60,034 nt of DNA from Bacteroidaceae bacterium (GCA_900772575.1 CAAHEN010000037.1:1-60034); one strand, 5' to 3'. Positions 8,774 to 17,596 are shown, counted from the stretch's first letter. Numbers and translations: made by a program. The notes: a model not told the origin generated them from the letters alone.

Positions 8774-9207
8774 GGCTTGGCTTGTTTGATGAAGTCGTCG
8801 ATCGCATTGATGTAGCCCGTGCCGTCGTAGGGTTCAGAGGCTAGGCAGAGGCACACACAGTCGGCCGAGAAATCGGTAAGGCTGCACCAGACCATGGGTG
8901 GAATATAGAGGCCTTGGTGACTGTCGTCCATGACGAAGTCCGCACTACGCTGCCCGTCGGTGACGTGTGCCGTGAAACTGCCGCTGACGGGAATGACCAC
9001 TTCTGCGCAAGTGTGGTGGGCATGTTCACCGCGCGCCGTTCCCTCGGGAACGCCGTGAATCCAGAAGACGCGTTTGATGGCGAAGGGGAATCCGCCGTTC
9101 TCCGGATCGGCCACGCAGAGCGTGCCACGCTTGTCGGCGGCTTCCCGAAACCTGATGAGGCCAAAGCTGTCCAAACTGTTTTCTGCCTGTATTTCTGATG
9201 GTTTCAT
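8770..9207 (-). CDS. dTDP-sugar 3,4-ketoisomerase (FdtA/QdtA family cupin)
   Basis: A 145-residue cupin of the FdtA/QdtA/WxcM-like family, which moves the keto group of dTDP-4-keto-6-deoxyglucose from C4 to C3. Matching blocks are IKRVFWIHGVPEGTARGEHAH (with the paired catalytic histidines), GSFTAHVTDGQ, GLYIPPMVWCSL and ASEPYDGTGYI. I took the ATG at 9207 because the protein MKPSEIQ... then has the family length; the longer frame would run through a probable promoter box. First gene of the cassette, overlapping the acyltransferase by 4 nt. Its substrate would come from RmlA (present at 49 kb) and RmlB (not in this window). Confidence 0.9.
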   Translation of the reverse strand: MKPSEIQAENSLDSFGLIRFREAADKRGTLCVADPENGGFPFAIKRVFWIHGVPEGTARGEHAHHTCAEVVIPVSGSFTAHVTDGQRSADFVMDDSHQGLYIPPMVWCSLTDFSADCVCLCLASEPYDGTGYINAIDDFIKQAKP

Positions 9208-9274
9208 CTTGAATGTCAATGGTGAAAAGGAAAAATATACGTGGCGATTGGCCACGTGTATTCCTTAATATCCA

Positions 9275-9282
9275 CAAAGATA
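9275..9282 (-). promoter_or_regulatory. Putative -7 promoter box of the amino-sugar/glycosyltransferase cassette
   Basis: The minus strand reads TATCTTTG, matching TAnnTTTG, 68 nt before the FdtA-like start codon. No clear -33 TTG lies 20 nt upstream, so confidence is limited. Confidence 0.4.
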
Positions 9283-9409
9283 CGCAATCTGTTCCGAATT
9301 TAAGGGGAACAGAGGGCTATTTGTGCCTTGGCTGACATTGTCCGGGCCAATCGGCGTTCCCGAGATGTCTGGCCACTGTGCTGCAATCGGCACGAATGCT
9401 GTCCTGTGT

Positions 9410-10045
9410 TCAGCGGCGCTTGAATGCGGGGCCCGGCACCATTTCCAGAAAGACGGGGCGCAGGCAGGCAGCCGCTGCCTTGCGGTCTTCCAGTCCCAGT
9501 GCCGCAGTGGAGATGCTCAGGCGGAGCAACGCTTGCCTATTGGCCGTTTCCTCCCATGTCATTTCAGGACGCTGCAGCTGTAGCTTGTGCGCGATGAGGC
9601 TTGTGCTGTCGGTGTCCGTGCTGTCTGTCTGTGACATGAAATCCTTGATGGCCAGCTCCGGCATCGGCGGGACGGGCAGCGGGCGCCAAGCTGTGTCGTA
9701 GAGTGTGAGCCGGCTTTCGGCGGCTGGCGATTGAATCGTATGGATACTGGCAATGACCGTTGCCGTGTCGTTTTTCAGCAGCAGGAGCTCCCACCGGCTG
9801 ACCGGTGTGAGGGATATGCGGATGAGGGCGTCGCTCTTGTAGGTCATGACGCTCTCACCGCCAAAGATGTTGTCGCCCTTGGCCTTCATGTTGTAGTCAT
9901 AGAGGTCGAGCATGTCGAGGCGTGTGTTGCGGTCGAGCATCGGACATACGCTTGCCGGCACAGCGGCAAAGAGGCTGTCGATGCGTTGGGCGCTTGCCGC
10001 AGTGGCTGCGGCCAGGGCAATGATGAGGCTGAGAAGGTGGCGCAT
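9410..10045 (-). CDS. DUF3256 family exported protein
   Basis: A 211-residue protein with a cleavable signal peptide (first ~19 residues, AASAQ) and the DUF3256 pattern: LFAAVPASVCPMLDRNTRLDMLDLYD, then KGDNIFGGESVMTYKSDALIRISLTP. The family is found in Bacteroidota and has no known function; it is expected in the periplasm or outer membrane. In this window it follows the lipid-kinase-like gene by 15 nt and both follow miaA, so it belongs to a miaA-DAGK-DUF3256 operon. This grouping recurs in the order as far as I recall, but gives no functional clue beyond a possible envelope role. Confidence 0.85.
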   Translation of the reverse strand: MRHLLSLIIALAAATAASAQRIDSLFAAVPASVCPMLDRNTRLDMLDLYDYNMKAKGDNIFGGESVMTYKSDALIRISLTPVSRWELLLLKNDTATVIASIHTIQSPAAESRLTLYDTAWRPLPVPPMPELAIKDFMSQTDSTDTDSTSLIAHKLQLQRPEMTWEETANRQALLRLSISTAALGLEDRKAAAACLRPVFLEMVPGPAFKRR

Positions 10046-10060
10046 GGCTGGTGGTTGAGG

Positions 10061-11017
10061 TCAGGGCTGTATGATGAAGTCTATTTCTTCGGGCAGGACG
10101 TCGGCTGTGAGCTGTGAGGCATGGCTATATGCGAAGCGGCCGTCGAAACTGATGGGGGCCTCGCCGAGGCGGGAGAAACTGATCCCGCGTGTGCGCCAGA
10201 CGCTGATGCCCCGGTGGCTCAGGAAACGGCCCGTGAAGAGCAGCCACAGGCCGTGGAGCAGTTGCGTGGTCTGTGCCTTCGATACCAAGCTGACGTCGAG
10301 CAGGCCATTGTAGGGCACGGCACTAGGTGTCTGCCCGTATCCGTGTGCTGAGCCGATGCAGAGGGTCATGGCTCGTTTCTCGAATTGCTCTCCTCCGGTC
10401 GTGAATGCCAGCTTGTAGCTCATTCGCTTGAATAGCAGCATGACGGCCGATAGCAGGTGGGAGAGGGTGCGCAGGCCGAGCAGGCTGAAGGTCAGATGGC
10501 GCAGTCCCATGATGGACGCCGCCACACCGATGTTGACACAGTTGATAAAGTAGTCTTCATGCTCTCCGCTTTCGGTCGTGGTTCGGCAGATGCCCACATC
10601 AATGCGGCGGCAGCGGTTGGCCATGAGGCTGGCGATGTTCCGCTTGTAGTCGCTTGGCATGAAGCCCCAATAGCGGGCAAAGTCATTGGCGTAGCCTGCG
10701 GGGATGACGCCCAGCGACGGGTGCTTGCCGCCAGGGGCCGGTGTCTTCATGATGCCGTTGAGGGCATAGTTGAGGGCAGCGTCACCGCCGACCACGATGA
10801 TGGCCTGATAGCCGTTTCTGGCCATCATGGCGGCGATGCGTTCGGCATCTGCGGAGTTTTCGCCTTTGATGTAGTCCACGTGGGCCCCGATGCTTTCGAA
10901 GCGGTTACGTATTTTCTTCCAGCGGCGTCGGAATCCGGGTCTCGGGCAATAGATGATGCCGACTTTCTGCTCTTGCGTGGTGGAGGTGGCTGTCATGTTT
11001 TCCTTCTTTTCCGTCAT
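10061..11017 (-). CDS. Diacylglycerol/sphingosine kinase-like lipid kinase
   Basis: The protein of about 318 residues matches the DAGK catalytic family: VGIIYCPRPGFRRRWKKI, then the nucleotide-binding loop IIVVGGDAALNYALNG near residue 80, and the later block LGVIPAGYANDFARYWG equivalent to the LPlGTgNDfAr motif. The loop is GGDAALN rather than the textbook GGDGTLN. Such enzymes phosphorylate diacylglycerol, ceramide or undecaprenol at the membrane; the substrate here is unknown. Two starts are possible: ATG 11017, 4 nt after miaA, and ATG 10996, which has an AGGA-rich stretch just upstream. I list the longer one. Confidence 0.85.
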   Translation of the reverse strand: MTEKKENMTATSTTQEQKVGIIYCPRPGFRRRWKKIRNRFESIGAHVDYIKGENSADAERIAAMMARNGYQAIIVVGGDAALNYALNGIMKTPAPGGKHPSLGVIPAGYANDFARYWGFMPSDYKRNIASLMANRCRRIDVGICRTTTESGEHEDYFINCVNIGVAASIMGLRHLTFSLLGLRTLSHLLSAVMLLFKRMSYKLAFTTGGEQFEKRAMTLCIGSAHGYGQTPSAVPYNGLLDVSLVSKAQTTQLLHGLWLLFTGRFLSHRGISVWRTRGISFSRLGEAPISFDGRFAYSHASQLTADVLPEEIDFIIQP

Positions 11018-11021
11018 GGTG

Positions 11022-12026
11022 TCAAGCGCCCGGTTGGGCTGGGCGCAGCAGGCCACCGAGCCCATTCTTTGCAAGAAAGGCCGGTAGGTCGCTCATCGCG
11101 GCAGGGGGCTGTGCCACCCAGTGTATGGGGATGCCGCGCCGTTCCATGCCGCGAAACCACGTCATTTGTCGCTTGGCAAACTGGTGGATGGCAATCTCTA
11201 GTTGGGTGAACATCTCGTCTGACGTCAGTTGGCCGATGAGATGGAGTGTCAGATATTTGTATTCCAGTCCATAATATATGAGGTCGTCTGGGCTGATGCC
11301 TTCGGCAAGCAGTCCTCGGATCTCATCGAGCATGCCATTGTCCAGACGTTGGCGCAGGCGTTGGCTGATGCGCTGCCGGCGCTGTTCCCGGTCGATGGCG
11401 ATACCGAGTGTCAGGCTCTTCAACTGTGGGAATGGCCGGTCGTCAATGGGTGTCCGGGCATAGTAATCCTCTATTTCGATGGCGCGTATAGCGCGTCGTG
11501 GGGTGTCTACGTCGGTTGTGTTGTGCAGTTGCTTGTAACTGGCCAGTATGTCGGTCAGTTCTGCCAGTGACTTGCCGTCCAGCCGCTGTCTCAGCTCCGG
11601 ATTCTGAGGGACAGGGCTCAGCCGGTAACCGCGCAAGATGCTTTCGACGTACAGCCCCGAGCCGCCGCAGACAATGACACGCCGGCCACTGCTGCGGATG
11701 CTGGCGTAGGCTTCGAGAAAATCCTGCTGGTAGCGGTAGACGTTGTAGCGCGCTCCCGGTTCGGCAATGTCGATGAGGTGGTAGGGGATGGCGCGGCCAT
11801 TGACGGTATAGTCTTCCAGATCCTTCCCTGTGCCGATGTCCATGCGGCGATAGACCTGCCTGCTGTCGGCGCTGATGATTTCAGCGTCGAGCAGATACGC
11901 CAGTCTGGCGGCAAATGTTGTTTTTCCAGACGCAGTCGGCCCCACGATGGCGATGATATCGCAGTCGTCGATGTGTTGTGGGGGTATCTCTGGGCTGGAC
12001 GGGCGTATGGGCGTGACCTCTTGCAT
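11022..12026 (-). CDS. miaA: tRNA dimethylallyltransferase MiaA
   Basis: MiaA transfers a dimethylallyl group from DMAPP to N6 of A37 in tRNAs that read codons starting with U. The 334-residue protein has the P-loop GPTASGKT near residue 27, the substrate motifs ISADSRQVYRRMDIGTGK and PYHLID, and the tRNA-binding region GLEYKYLTLHL with AKRQMTWFRG close to the C-terminus. The start at 12026 removes a non-conserved extension that would otherwise cover the intergenic terminator. It is followed after 4 nt by the lipid kinase gene. Confidence 0.95.
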   Translation of the reverse strand: MQEVTPIRPSSPEIPPQHIDDCDIIAIVGPTASGKTTFAARLAYLLDAEIISADSRQVYRRMDIGTGKDLEDYTVNGRAIPYHLIDIAEPGARYNVYRYQQDFLEAYASIRSSGRRVIVCGGSGLYVESILRGYRLSPVPQNPELRQRLDGKSLAELTDILASYKQLHNTTDVDTPRRAIRAIEIEDYYARTPIDDRPFPQLKSLTLGIAIDREQRRQRISQRLRQRLDNGMLDEIRGLLAEGISPDDLIYYGLEYKYLTLHLIGQLTSDEMFTQLEIAIHQFAKRQMTWFRGMERRGIPIHWVAQPPAAMSDLPAFLAKNGLGGLLRPAQPGA

Positions 12027-12120
12027 GGTGTCTTTATGGCATGTATGGGACGTGGCCGCGCCTGTTGCGGCGCGCCATGGGTGTTCTGGCGGTGTTGGCC
12101 AGTGTCTTGGGGTTGATTGA

Positions 12121-12158
12121 AAACGGCCGTCGCGGGGCATTCCCTGCGACGGCCGTTT
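12121..12158. terminator. Strong hairpin between gapA and miaA
   Basis: Arms at 12121-12137 and 12142-12158 pair over 17 bp (16 Watson-Crick, one G-T) with a 4-nt loop CATT. It lies 25 nt after the gapA stop on the minus strand and before the miaA start. It is a likely terminator or processing hairpin; the T-run is weak. Confidence 0.65.
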
Positions 12159-12182
12159 CTTCATTGGATGGAGTTACGGGAA

Positions 12183-13193
12183 TTAGCCGTTAACCTTAGC
12201 CATGTGGGCGATGAGCTCAAGCACCTTGTTAGAGTAGCCGATCTCATTGTCGTACCAGCTGATAACCTTCACGAACTTGTCAGTGAGGTATACACCGGCG
12301 TTGGCATCGAAGATAGAAGTGTGCGTGTTGCCAAGGAAGTCGCTGGATACGACTGCGTCTTCGGTGTAGTCGAGTACGCCCTTGAGCTCGCCTTCAGCGG
12401 CAGCCTTCATGGCCTTGCAGATATCTTCCTTCGTAGCGGGCTTGGCGAGGTTGACGGTAAGGTCAACTACAGAAACGTCAAGTGTCGGCACGCGCATGGA
12501 GATACCGGTCAGCTTACCGTTGAGTTCGGGGATGACCTTGCCCACAGCCTTGGCGGCACCGGTAGAAGAAGGAATGATGTTGCCGCTAGCGGCACGGCCA
12601 CCGCGCCAGTCCTTGAGAGAAGGACCGTCAACCGTCTTCTGAGTGGCAGTTGTGGAGTGAACGGTGGTCATCAGACCTTCAACGATACCGAACTTGTCGT
12701 TCAGCACCTTGGCGATAGGAGCGAGGCAGTTGGTGGTGCAGGAAGCGTTGGAAACGAACTGCGTACCCTTCTCATACTTGTCGAAGTTCACGCCGCAAAC
12801 GAACATGGGCGTGTCGTCCTTGGAAGGAGCGGACATGACAACGTACTTGGCACCGGCCTGGATGTGAGCCTGAGCCTTTTCCTTCGTCAAGAAGAGACCC
12901 GTAGATTCAACCACGTACTCTGCGCCGACAGCGTCCCACTTCAGGTCAGCCGGATTGCGCTCAGCCGTTACACGGATGTGGTTGCCGTTGACAATCAGCT
13001 CGTTCTTCTCAACGTCAGCCTCGATTGTACCTTTGAATGCGCCGTGCATCGTGTCGTACTTGAGCATGTAAGCCAAGTAGTCAACAGGGCAGAGGTCATT
13101 GATACCTACAATCTGGATGTCGCTGCGGTTCTGAGCGGCACGGAATACGAAACGGCCGATACGACCGAAACCGTTAATACCTACTTTAATCAT
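12183..13193 (-). CDS. gapA: Glyceraldehyde-3-phosphate dehydrogenase, type I
   Basis: The enzyme oxidises glyceraldehyde 3-phosphate to 1,3-bisphosphoglycerate with NAD in glycolysis. The 336-residue protein begins with the Rossmann motif KVGINGFGRIGR, has the catalytic SNASCTTNCLAP block with Cys near residue 153, and WYDNEIGYSNKV at the C-terminus. Length and motifs are those of a standard class I enzyme. Codon use is strongly biased, as expected for high expression. A copy of the 322-bp repeat element points toward this gene from about 700 bp upstream, but the gene seems to have its own promoter-like box nearer its start. Confidence 0.97.
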   Translation of the reverse strand: MIKVGINGFGRIGRFVFRAAQNRSDIQIVGINDLCPVDYLAYMLKYDTMHGAFKGTIEADVEKNELIVNGNHIRVTAERNPADLKWDAVGAEYVVESTGLFLTKEKAQAHIQAGAKYVVMSAPSKDDTPMFVCGVNFDKYEKGTQFVSNASCTTNCLAPIAKVLNDKFGIVEGLMTTVHSTTATQKTVDGPSLKDWRGGRAASGNIIPSSTGAAKAVGKVIPELNGKLTGISMRVPTLDVSVVDLTVNLAKPATKEDICKAMKAAAEGELKGVLDYTEDAVVSSDFLGNTHTSIFDANAGVYLTDKFVKVISWYDNEIGYSNKVLELIAHMAKVNG

Positions 13194-13622
13194 GATATAC
13201 TGTTAGTTAAAATGGTTGATGTTCTATTTCTGTGTGCAGCGGGGCTGGACGTCTGGATTGCCACCCCCGTTTTCACGCCGCAAAAATACAAAATCCTTTT
13301 TACTTCGCCATTTGTGCGGCTGCAAAAAATCAATAACAATTTTGATAAGACTGCGGCAATTGGGCCTTTGCCGCTTCGGGCTGTGTGGGACGCGCTTCAA
13401 GGAGCAGCAAGCTAGAGGCTTGCGCCCGGTCGAGGAAAAAGCAGCTCCTGCGGCAAAAATGATGGGCGGAACTGGGCCATGTGCGTAGGGAGAGGCACCA
13501 ACCGGAAACTTGCAGCTCCCTGAGGAATGAATGGGCTCCTTCGAATAAAAAATGTAAGCGGCGAATGCGCGGCGGCGCTTTTCCTAGGCCTTCATGCCGG
13601 CAGGCCCCGGCGCAGCGGCCCC
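13194..13622. other. Long 5' intergenic region of gapA
   Basis: No coding frame is convincing here. A weak minus-strand -7 box (TATTTTTG at 13281-13288) lies 88 nt before the gapA ATG. A small hairpin, GCAAGC-TAGAG-GCTTGC, is found around 13407-13424. Nothing else is recognised before the repeat element begins near 13623. Confidence 0.4.
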
Positions 13623-13946
13623 CATAAGATTAAGATAGCACTGTGCAGAAGGGCCGTTCACTTTTTCGTCCCATTTGTCCTGCCGGCACCTTAACTCATT
13701 TAACCTTCGCATACGTTTGGAGAGTTAAAATGAATGCTCGTCGGAACTATCCTAGGGCGAATTTGAATTAGCCCTGAGCAAATTTTTCCGAGGCTAGGGG
13801 GAATTCCCTCAAAAACCGAGCTGTTTTTTGCCATATGCGGGCATTAAGCGCTGCCGTAGGGTACGAAAAGAGCCATCCACATGGGATGGCTCTTTCCTCT
13901 AATGCAAATATACTGCTTTCAGACGCCAAAAGCAAGTTGTGTTAAA
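13623..13946 (-). repeat. Intergenic structured repeat element, copy A (promoter plus hairpins)
   Basis: One of three ~322-bp related elements in this window. Read on the minus strand from 13946 it has TTTAACACAACTTG, a 20-nt spacer, the box TATATTTG (13912-13905), then AGAGGAAA and a 12-bp hairpin (arms 13867-13878 and 13884-13895, 5-nt loop) followed by TTTTCG. Further on come a CATATGGCA motif, an imperfect inverted repeat with CCTAG/CTAGG cores (about 13744-13808), and a distal block with GGTTAAATGAGTTAAGGTG. It sits between the divergent gapA and pheS genes. No protein-coding capacity is seen. Confidence 0.85.
13905..13935 (-). promoter_or_regulatory. Promoter inside repeat copy A
   Basis: Minus strand: TTG (13935-13933), exactly 20 nt, then TATATTTG (13912-13905). 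The same arrangement recurs in the other two copies. It reads toward the copy A hairpin and, beyond it, toward gapA. Confidence 0.75.
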
Positions 13947-14025
13947 GCCAGATTTTTCAGATTTGCCGGCTAAGGGCCCATGGGGTGACCGCGCATTTCC
14001 CGACCGCCGCTTCGGGACGGGATAC

Positions 14026-14056
14026 TTGTCTATCTCATATGATTTGCCTACCTTTG
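14026..14056 (+). promoter_or_regulatory. Promoter of pheS
   Basis: TTG (14026-14028), 20-nt spacer, TACCTTTG (14049-14056): a full match to the Bacteroidota housekeeping promoter, 57 nt before the pheS ATG. Confidence 0.7.
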
Positions 14057-14113
14057 CACAGACTTTAAGACATGCCAAACTAACGATTCTGTAGAATTAG
14101 GGTACCAATAACC

Positions 14114-15133
14114 ATGATAGATAAGATTAAAGGCCTGCTGGCCGAGGTCGGCGTGCTCACCGCCGATAATGAGAAAGAACTTGAGGCTCTTCGCATCAAG
14201 TACCTTAGCAAGAAAGGACTGATCAGCGACTTGATGACACAGTTCAGGGATGTGCCCGCAGGCGAAAAGCGTGAGGTCGGCCAGATGCTCAACAAGCTGA
14301 AGACTGCCGTGCAGGAAAAAATCGCTACGCTGCGTCTGGACGTGGTGACGCATGACCATGTCGCCGACGACCTGGATCTGACGCGCACGGCCTATCCCCT
14401 CAAACTGGGCACGCGCCATCCCCTCTCTATCGTCAAGAACGAGATTATCGACATCTTCTCGCGCATGGGATTCTCGCTGGCCGATGGTCCAGAGGTGGAA
14501 GACGACTGGCATGTTTTCTCATCGATGAACTTCCCCGAAGACCATCCGGCACGCGACATGCAGGATACTTTCTTCATCGAGCAGCATCCTGACATCGTCC
14601 TGCGCACCCATACCAGTTCGATCCAGAGCCGTGTCATGGAGACGACGCAACCCCCGATTCGTGTCATCTGTCCCGGACGCGTCTATCGCAATGAGGCCAT
14701 TTCTGCCCGTGCCCATTGCTTTTTCCACCAAGTGGAGGGCCTTTACGTCGACCGTGACGTGTCGTTCACGGATCTCAAGCAGGTGCTGCTGACATTTGCC
14801 CGCGAAATGTTCGGGGCAGAGACGAAAATCCGCCTGCGCCCTTCTTATTTCCCCTTCACCGAGCCCAGTGCGGAGATGGACATCTCTTGCAACATCTGTG
14901 GTGGAAAGGGCTGCGCATTCTGCAAGCAGACCGGATGGGTGGAAATCCTCGGCTGCGGTATGACACACCCCAATGTACTGGAGGCAAACGGCATCGACAG
15001 CAAGACCCACAAGGGCTATGCCTTCGGTATGGGTGTCGAGCGCATCACCAACCTGAAATACCAAGTCAAGGATCTCCGTCTCTTCTCAGAAAACGACACC
15101 CGCTTCCTCGAAGAATTTACGGCGGCCAACTGA
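14114..15133 (+). CDS. pheS: Phenylalanyl-tRNA synthetase alpha subunit
   Basis: PheS forms the catalytic alpha half of the alpha2-beta2 enzyme that charges tRNA-Phe. The 339-residue protein has the N-terminal coiled coil (residues ~1-90), then HPLSIVKNEIIDIFSRMGF, the class II motif 2 region RTHTSSIQSRVM and VCPGRVYRNE-type block, the FHQVEGLYVD motif and the motif 3 block GYAFGMGVERITNLKY. Length is standard. pheT is not adjacent, which is usual in Bacteroidota. An MFS transporter gene follows after 23 nt on the same strand. The gene has a well-formed promoter upstream. Confidence 0.96.
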   Translation: MIDKIKGLLAEVGVLTADNEKELEALRIKYLSKKGLISDLMTQFRDVPAGEKREVGQMLNKLKTAVQEKIATLRLDVVTHDHVADDLDLTRTAYPLKLGTRHPLSIVKNEIIDIFSRMGFSLADGPEVEDDWHVFSSMNFPEDHPARDMQDTFFIEQHPDIVLRTHTSSIQSRVMETTQPPIRVICPGRVYRNEAISARAHCFFHQVEGLYVDRDVSFTDLKQVLLTFAREMFGAETKIRLRPSYFPFTEPSAEMDISCNICGGKGCAFCKQTGWVEILGCGMTHPNVLEANGIDSKTHKGYAFGMGVERITNLKYQVKDLRLFSENDTRFLEEFTAAN

Positions 15134-15156
15134 CCTTGCCGTAAAACGCCTACGCA

Positions 15157-16353
15157 ATGCGCCCCAGACTGTTCACACGTTCGTATTGCTGCATTCTGGC
15201 AGCCAATTTCCTGCTCTACTTCGGATTTTGGCTGCTGATTCCTTTATTGCCTTTCTACCTGAAGGAGAATTTCGGCCTGCGCGAGGGCGTCATCGGCATC
15301 ATCCTCAGTTGCTACACCGTCTCGGCGCTGACCGTGCGCCCGTTTTCAGGATACCTCTTGGACACGTTTGCGCGGAAACCCCTCTATGTGCTGGCTTATG
15401 CTGTCTTCACCATGATATTCGGTGGCTACATCATCGGCGGCACGCTGACGGTGTTCGTACTCTTGCGCGTCGCCCATGGTCTGGCGTTTGGCACCGTCAC
15501 GGTGGGCGGCAACACGCTGGTCGTGGACATCATGCCCGCCGAACGCCGCGGTGAGGGACTTGGCTATTACGGCTTGGCCAACAACATTGCGATGAGCGTT
15601 GGCCCGATGACCGGACTTTTCCTGCACGAAGGGCGGCTTTCCTTTGAGGCCATATTCACCATATCGATGGCGTCCTGTTTGGTTGGCTGGCTGTTGGCGC
15701 TGAGTGTGAAGGCGCCTCCTAAGCCCAGGGTCAAGCGGGCGGCCATCTCGCTCGACCGTTTTGTCCTGCTCAAAGGGCTGCCGGCCAGTTTGGCCCTGCT
15801 CCTCCTCTCCATTCCCTACGGGGCGACTACGAATTTCGTGGCCATGTATGTCGAGCAGATGGGGCTGCATGTGACGACGGGATACTATTTTGTGCTGCTG
15901 GCTGTGGGTATGGGGGTGTCTCGGCTTTTTGCCGGGCGGTATGTCGATCGCGGTTATGTCACGGAGTGCATTCACTATGGCTTCTATCTGGTTGTGGCAG
16001 CCTTCCTGATACTCTCCCTGTGTGCCAGCCTAATGTCTGTGAGTGAGGGTTTGGTGCGGGTGTGCTTCTATGTTGTGCCCTTCATGCAAGGTGTCGGGTT
16101 CGGCATCATGTTTCCGGCGTACAATTCACTCTATATCAATCTTGCCCACAACAACCAGCGGGCAACGGCCACCAGCACCTATCTGACGGCATGGGATGTC
16201 GGCATCGGCATTGGCATTGTGGCCAGTGGCATTATCGCCGAGCATTTCTCGTTTGCGGCAGTCTACCTTGTGGGGACAGTGCTGAGCCTTGCGTCCATGC
16301 TCTATTTCAATAAAGTCGTCACACCGCACTACCGGCTGAACAAAGTGCGCTGA
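15157..16353 (+). CDS. Major facilitator superfamily transporter
   Basis: The 398-residue protein is very hydrophobic with about 12 predicted membrane helices, a basic loop after helix 2 (RPFSGYLLDTFARKPLY, matching the MFS motif A region) and the second-half repeat GRYVDRGYVTE. It belongs to the drug/metabolite efflux-like MFS group and acts in the inner membrane as a proton-coupled carrier. The substrate cannot be told. It starts 23 nt after pheS and is followed 34 nt later by a mechanosensitive channel gene, so read-through from the pheS promoter is plausible. The ATG at 15157 gives a normal short cytoplasmic N-terminus. Confidence 0.88.
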   Translation: MRPRLFTRSYCCILAANFLLYFGFWLLIPLLPFYLKENFGLREGVIGIILSCYTVSALTVRPFSGYLLDTFARKPLYVLAYAVFTMIFGGYIIGGTLTVFVLLRVAHGLAFGTVTVGGNTLVVDIMPAERRGEGLGYYGLANNIAMSVGPMTGLFLHEGRLSFEAIFTISMASCLVGWLLALSVKAPPKPRVKRAAISLDRFVLLKGLPASLALLLLSIPYGATTNFVAMYVEQMGLHVTTGYYFVLLAVGMGVSRLFAGRYVDRGYVTECIHYGFYLVVAAFLILSLCASLMSVSEGLVRVCFYVVPFMQGVGFGIMFPAYNSLYINLAHNNQRATATSTYLTAWDVGIGIGIVASGIIAEHFSFAAVYLVGTVLSLASMLYFNKVVTPHYRLNKVR

Positions 16354-16387
16354 CGCGCAGCGCCGAAGTCGCCAACCAAGAATCAAA

Positions 16388-17596
16388 ATGAACAGTCTCC
16401 GCGCACTATTCGAATCCTTCTTCTCAGACCTGGGCTTGGGCACGGCGGTTGCCGGCCAGCTGACGTTCTGGTGCCAGCTCATGAGCCTGGCGCTCATGTC
16501 GCTATTGGCCGGTTATCTCTGTCACCGCCTGCTGACCCCCGTCATCCGCCACATCGTCGACCGGACGGACACGAAAATAGACGACTATTTTCTCAATCCC
16601 CCGGTGCTTCGCGCCCTGTGGCATGTCATACCTGGCCTGCTCTTCTGCATCCTCCTGCCGTCGCTCTACACTGAGGCCACGTCGGAGACGACTGTCCGCA
16701 TCGTCAATGGCGCCACGCAGGTCTATATCACGATCACCTTCGTCAGGCTCATCGTCACCTTCCTGACAAACATTGCGGCCTTCACCACGGAGCAGGAGCG
16801 CTTCAAGGATCGCCACGTGGTTGGCGTCATCCAGTTTCTCAAGCTGGTGACTTATTTTGTCGGAACCATTGTTGTCGTCGCTTTCCTGCTGGGGCGTAAC
16901 CCTGGTGGACTGATCGCTGGACTCGGTGCCGCAGCCACCGTACTGATGTTTGTCTTCAAAGACACGGTGATGGGACTGGTCGCGGGCATCCAGCTGTCGA
17001 TTAATAAAATGCTGAAGCCTGGTGACTGGATTACACTGGAGAAGTGGGGCATCAACGGTATTGTTGAGGAGGTGACGCTCACGACGGTCAAAGTGCGCAA
17101 TTTCGACAACACGATATCGACCGTACCGCCTTACACGCTTGTCAGTGAGTCTTTCCAAAACTGGGTCGGCATGAAGAGCCGTGGCGCACGCCGCGTCAAG
17201 CGGGCGCTATCCATTGATGTCAGTTCGGTTCACCTTGCCAGTCCAGCTGAGATGTCGGATTTGGAGGCCAAGGGCCTGCTGCCTGAGGCTGACGGACAGG
17301 CGACAGACCAGCCAACCAATCTGACACTGTTCAGGCATTACGCAGAGGCATACCTGCGCGGCCGGGCGGACGTGTTGCAGGAGGAGGACTGGCAGTGGGT
17401 CATGGCGCGCCAGCTGGAGCCGACGGTGACCGGATTGCCCATAGAGTTTTGGTTCTATCTCAGTGAGACCAACTTTCCCCGCTATGAGAACCTGGCCGCA
17501 ACAGTCATGGAGCATTTCGTGGCTGTGGCGCCGTCGTTCGGGCTCCGCATCTATCAGGCGCCCAGCGGCAGTGATCTGGCGGCGTGGAAAGGCTAG
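16388..17596 (+). CDS. Mechanosensitive ion channel, MscS superfamily (YbdG-like)
   Basis: A 402-residue inner-membrane channel. There are about five hydrophobic segments in the first ~180 residues; the pore-lining helix is GLIAGLGAAATVLMFVFKDTVMGLVAG, whose small-residue pattern and following D/N are typical of MscS TM3. The beta domain follows with LKPGDWITLEKWGINGIVEEVTLTTVKVRNFDN, and a longer C-terminal domain. The insertion in the beta domain (W-I-N-G) and the tail place it with YbdG/MscM-type channels that respond to hypo-osmotic shock. It lies within a run of plus-strand genes; no functional link with them is clear. Confidence 0.9.
   Translation: MNSLRALFESFFSDLGLGTAVAGQLTFWCQLMSLALMSLLAGYLCHRLLTPVIRHIVDRTDTKIDDYFLNPPVLRALWHVIPGLLFCILLPSLYTEATSETTVRIVNGATQVYITITFVRLIVTFLTNIAAFTTEQERFKDRHVVGVIQFLKLVTYFVGTIVVVAFLLGRNPGGLIAGLGAAATVLMFVFKDTVMGLVAGIQLSINKMLKPGDWITLEKWGINGIVEEVTLTTVKVRNFDNTISTVPPYTLVSESFQNWVGMKSRGARRVKRALSIDVSSVHLASPAEMSDLEAKGLLPEADGQATDQPTNLTLFRHYAEAYLRGRADVLQEEDWQWVMARQLEPTVTGLPIEFWFYLSETNFPRYENLAATVMEHFVAVAPSFGLRIYQAPSGSDLAAWKG

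Noticed and set aside
12117..13415. 432-codon open frame antisense to gapA
   Set aside because: It mirrors the strongly biased codons of gapA; the translated sequence has no recognisable family and gapA is certain on the other strand.
13623..13946. Repeat copy A as an ordinary gapA leader
   Set aside because: The same element occurs at two places where it does not lie close before a co-directional gene, including a convergent gap, and gapA has a box nearer its start.
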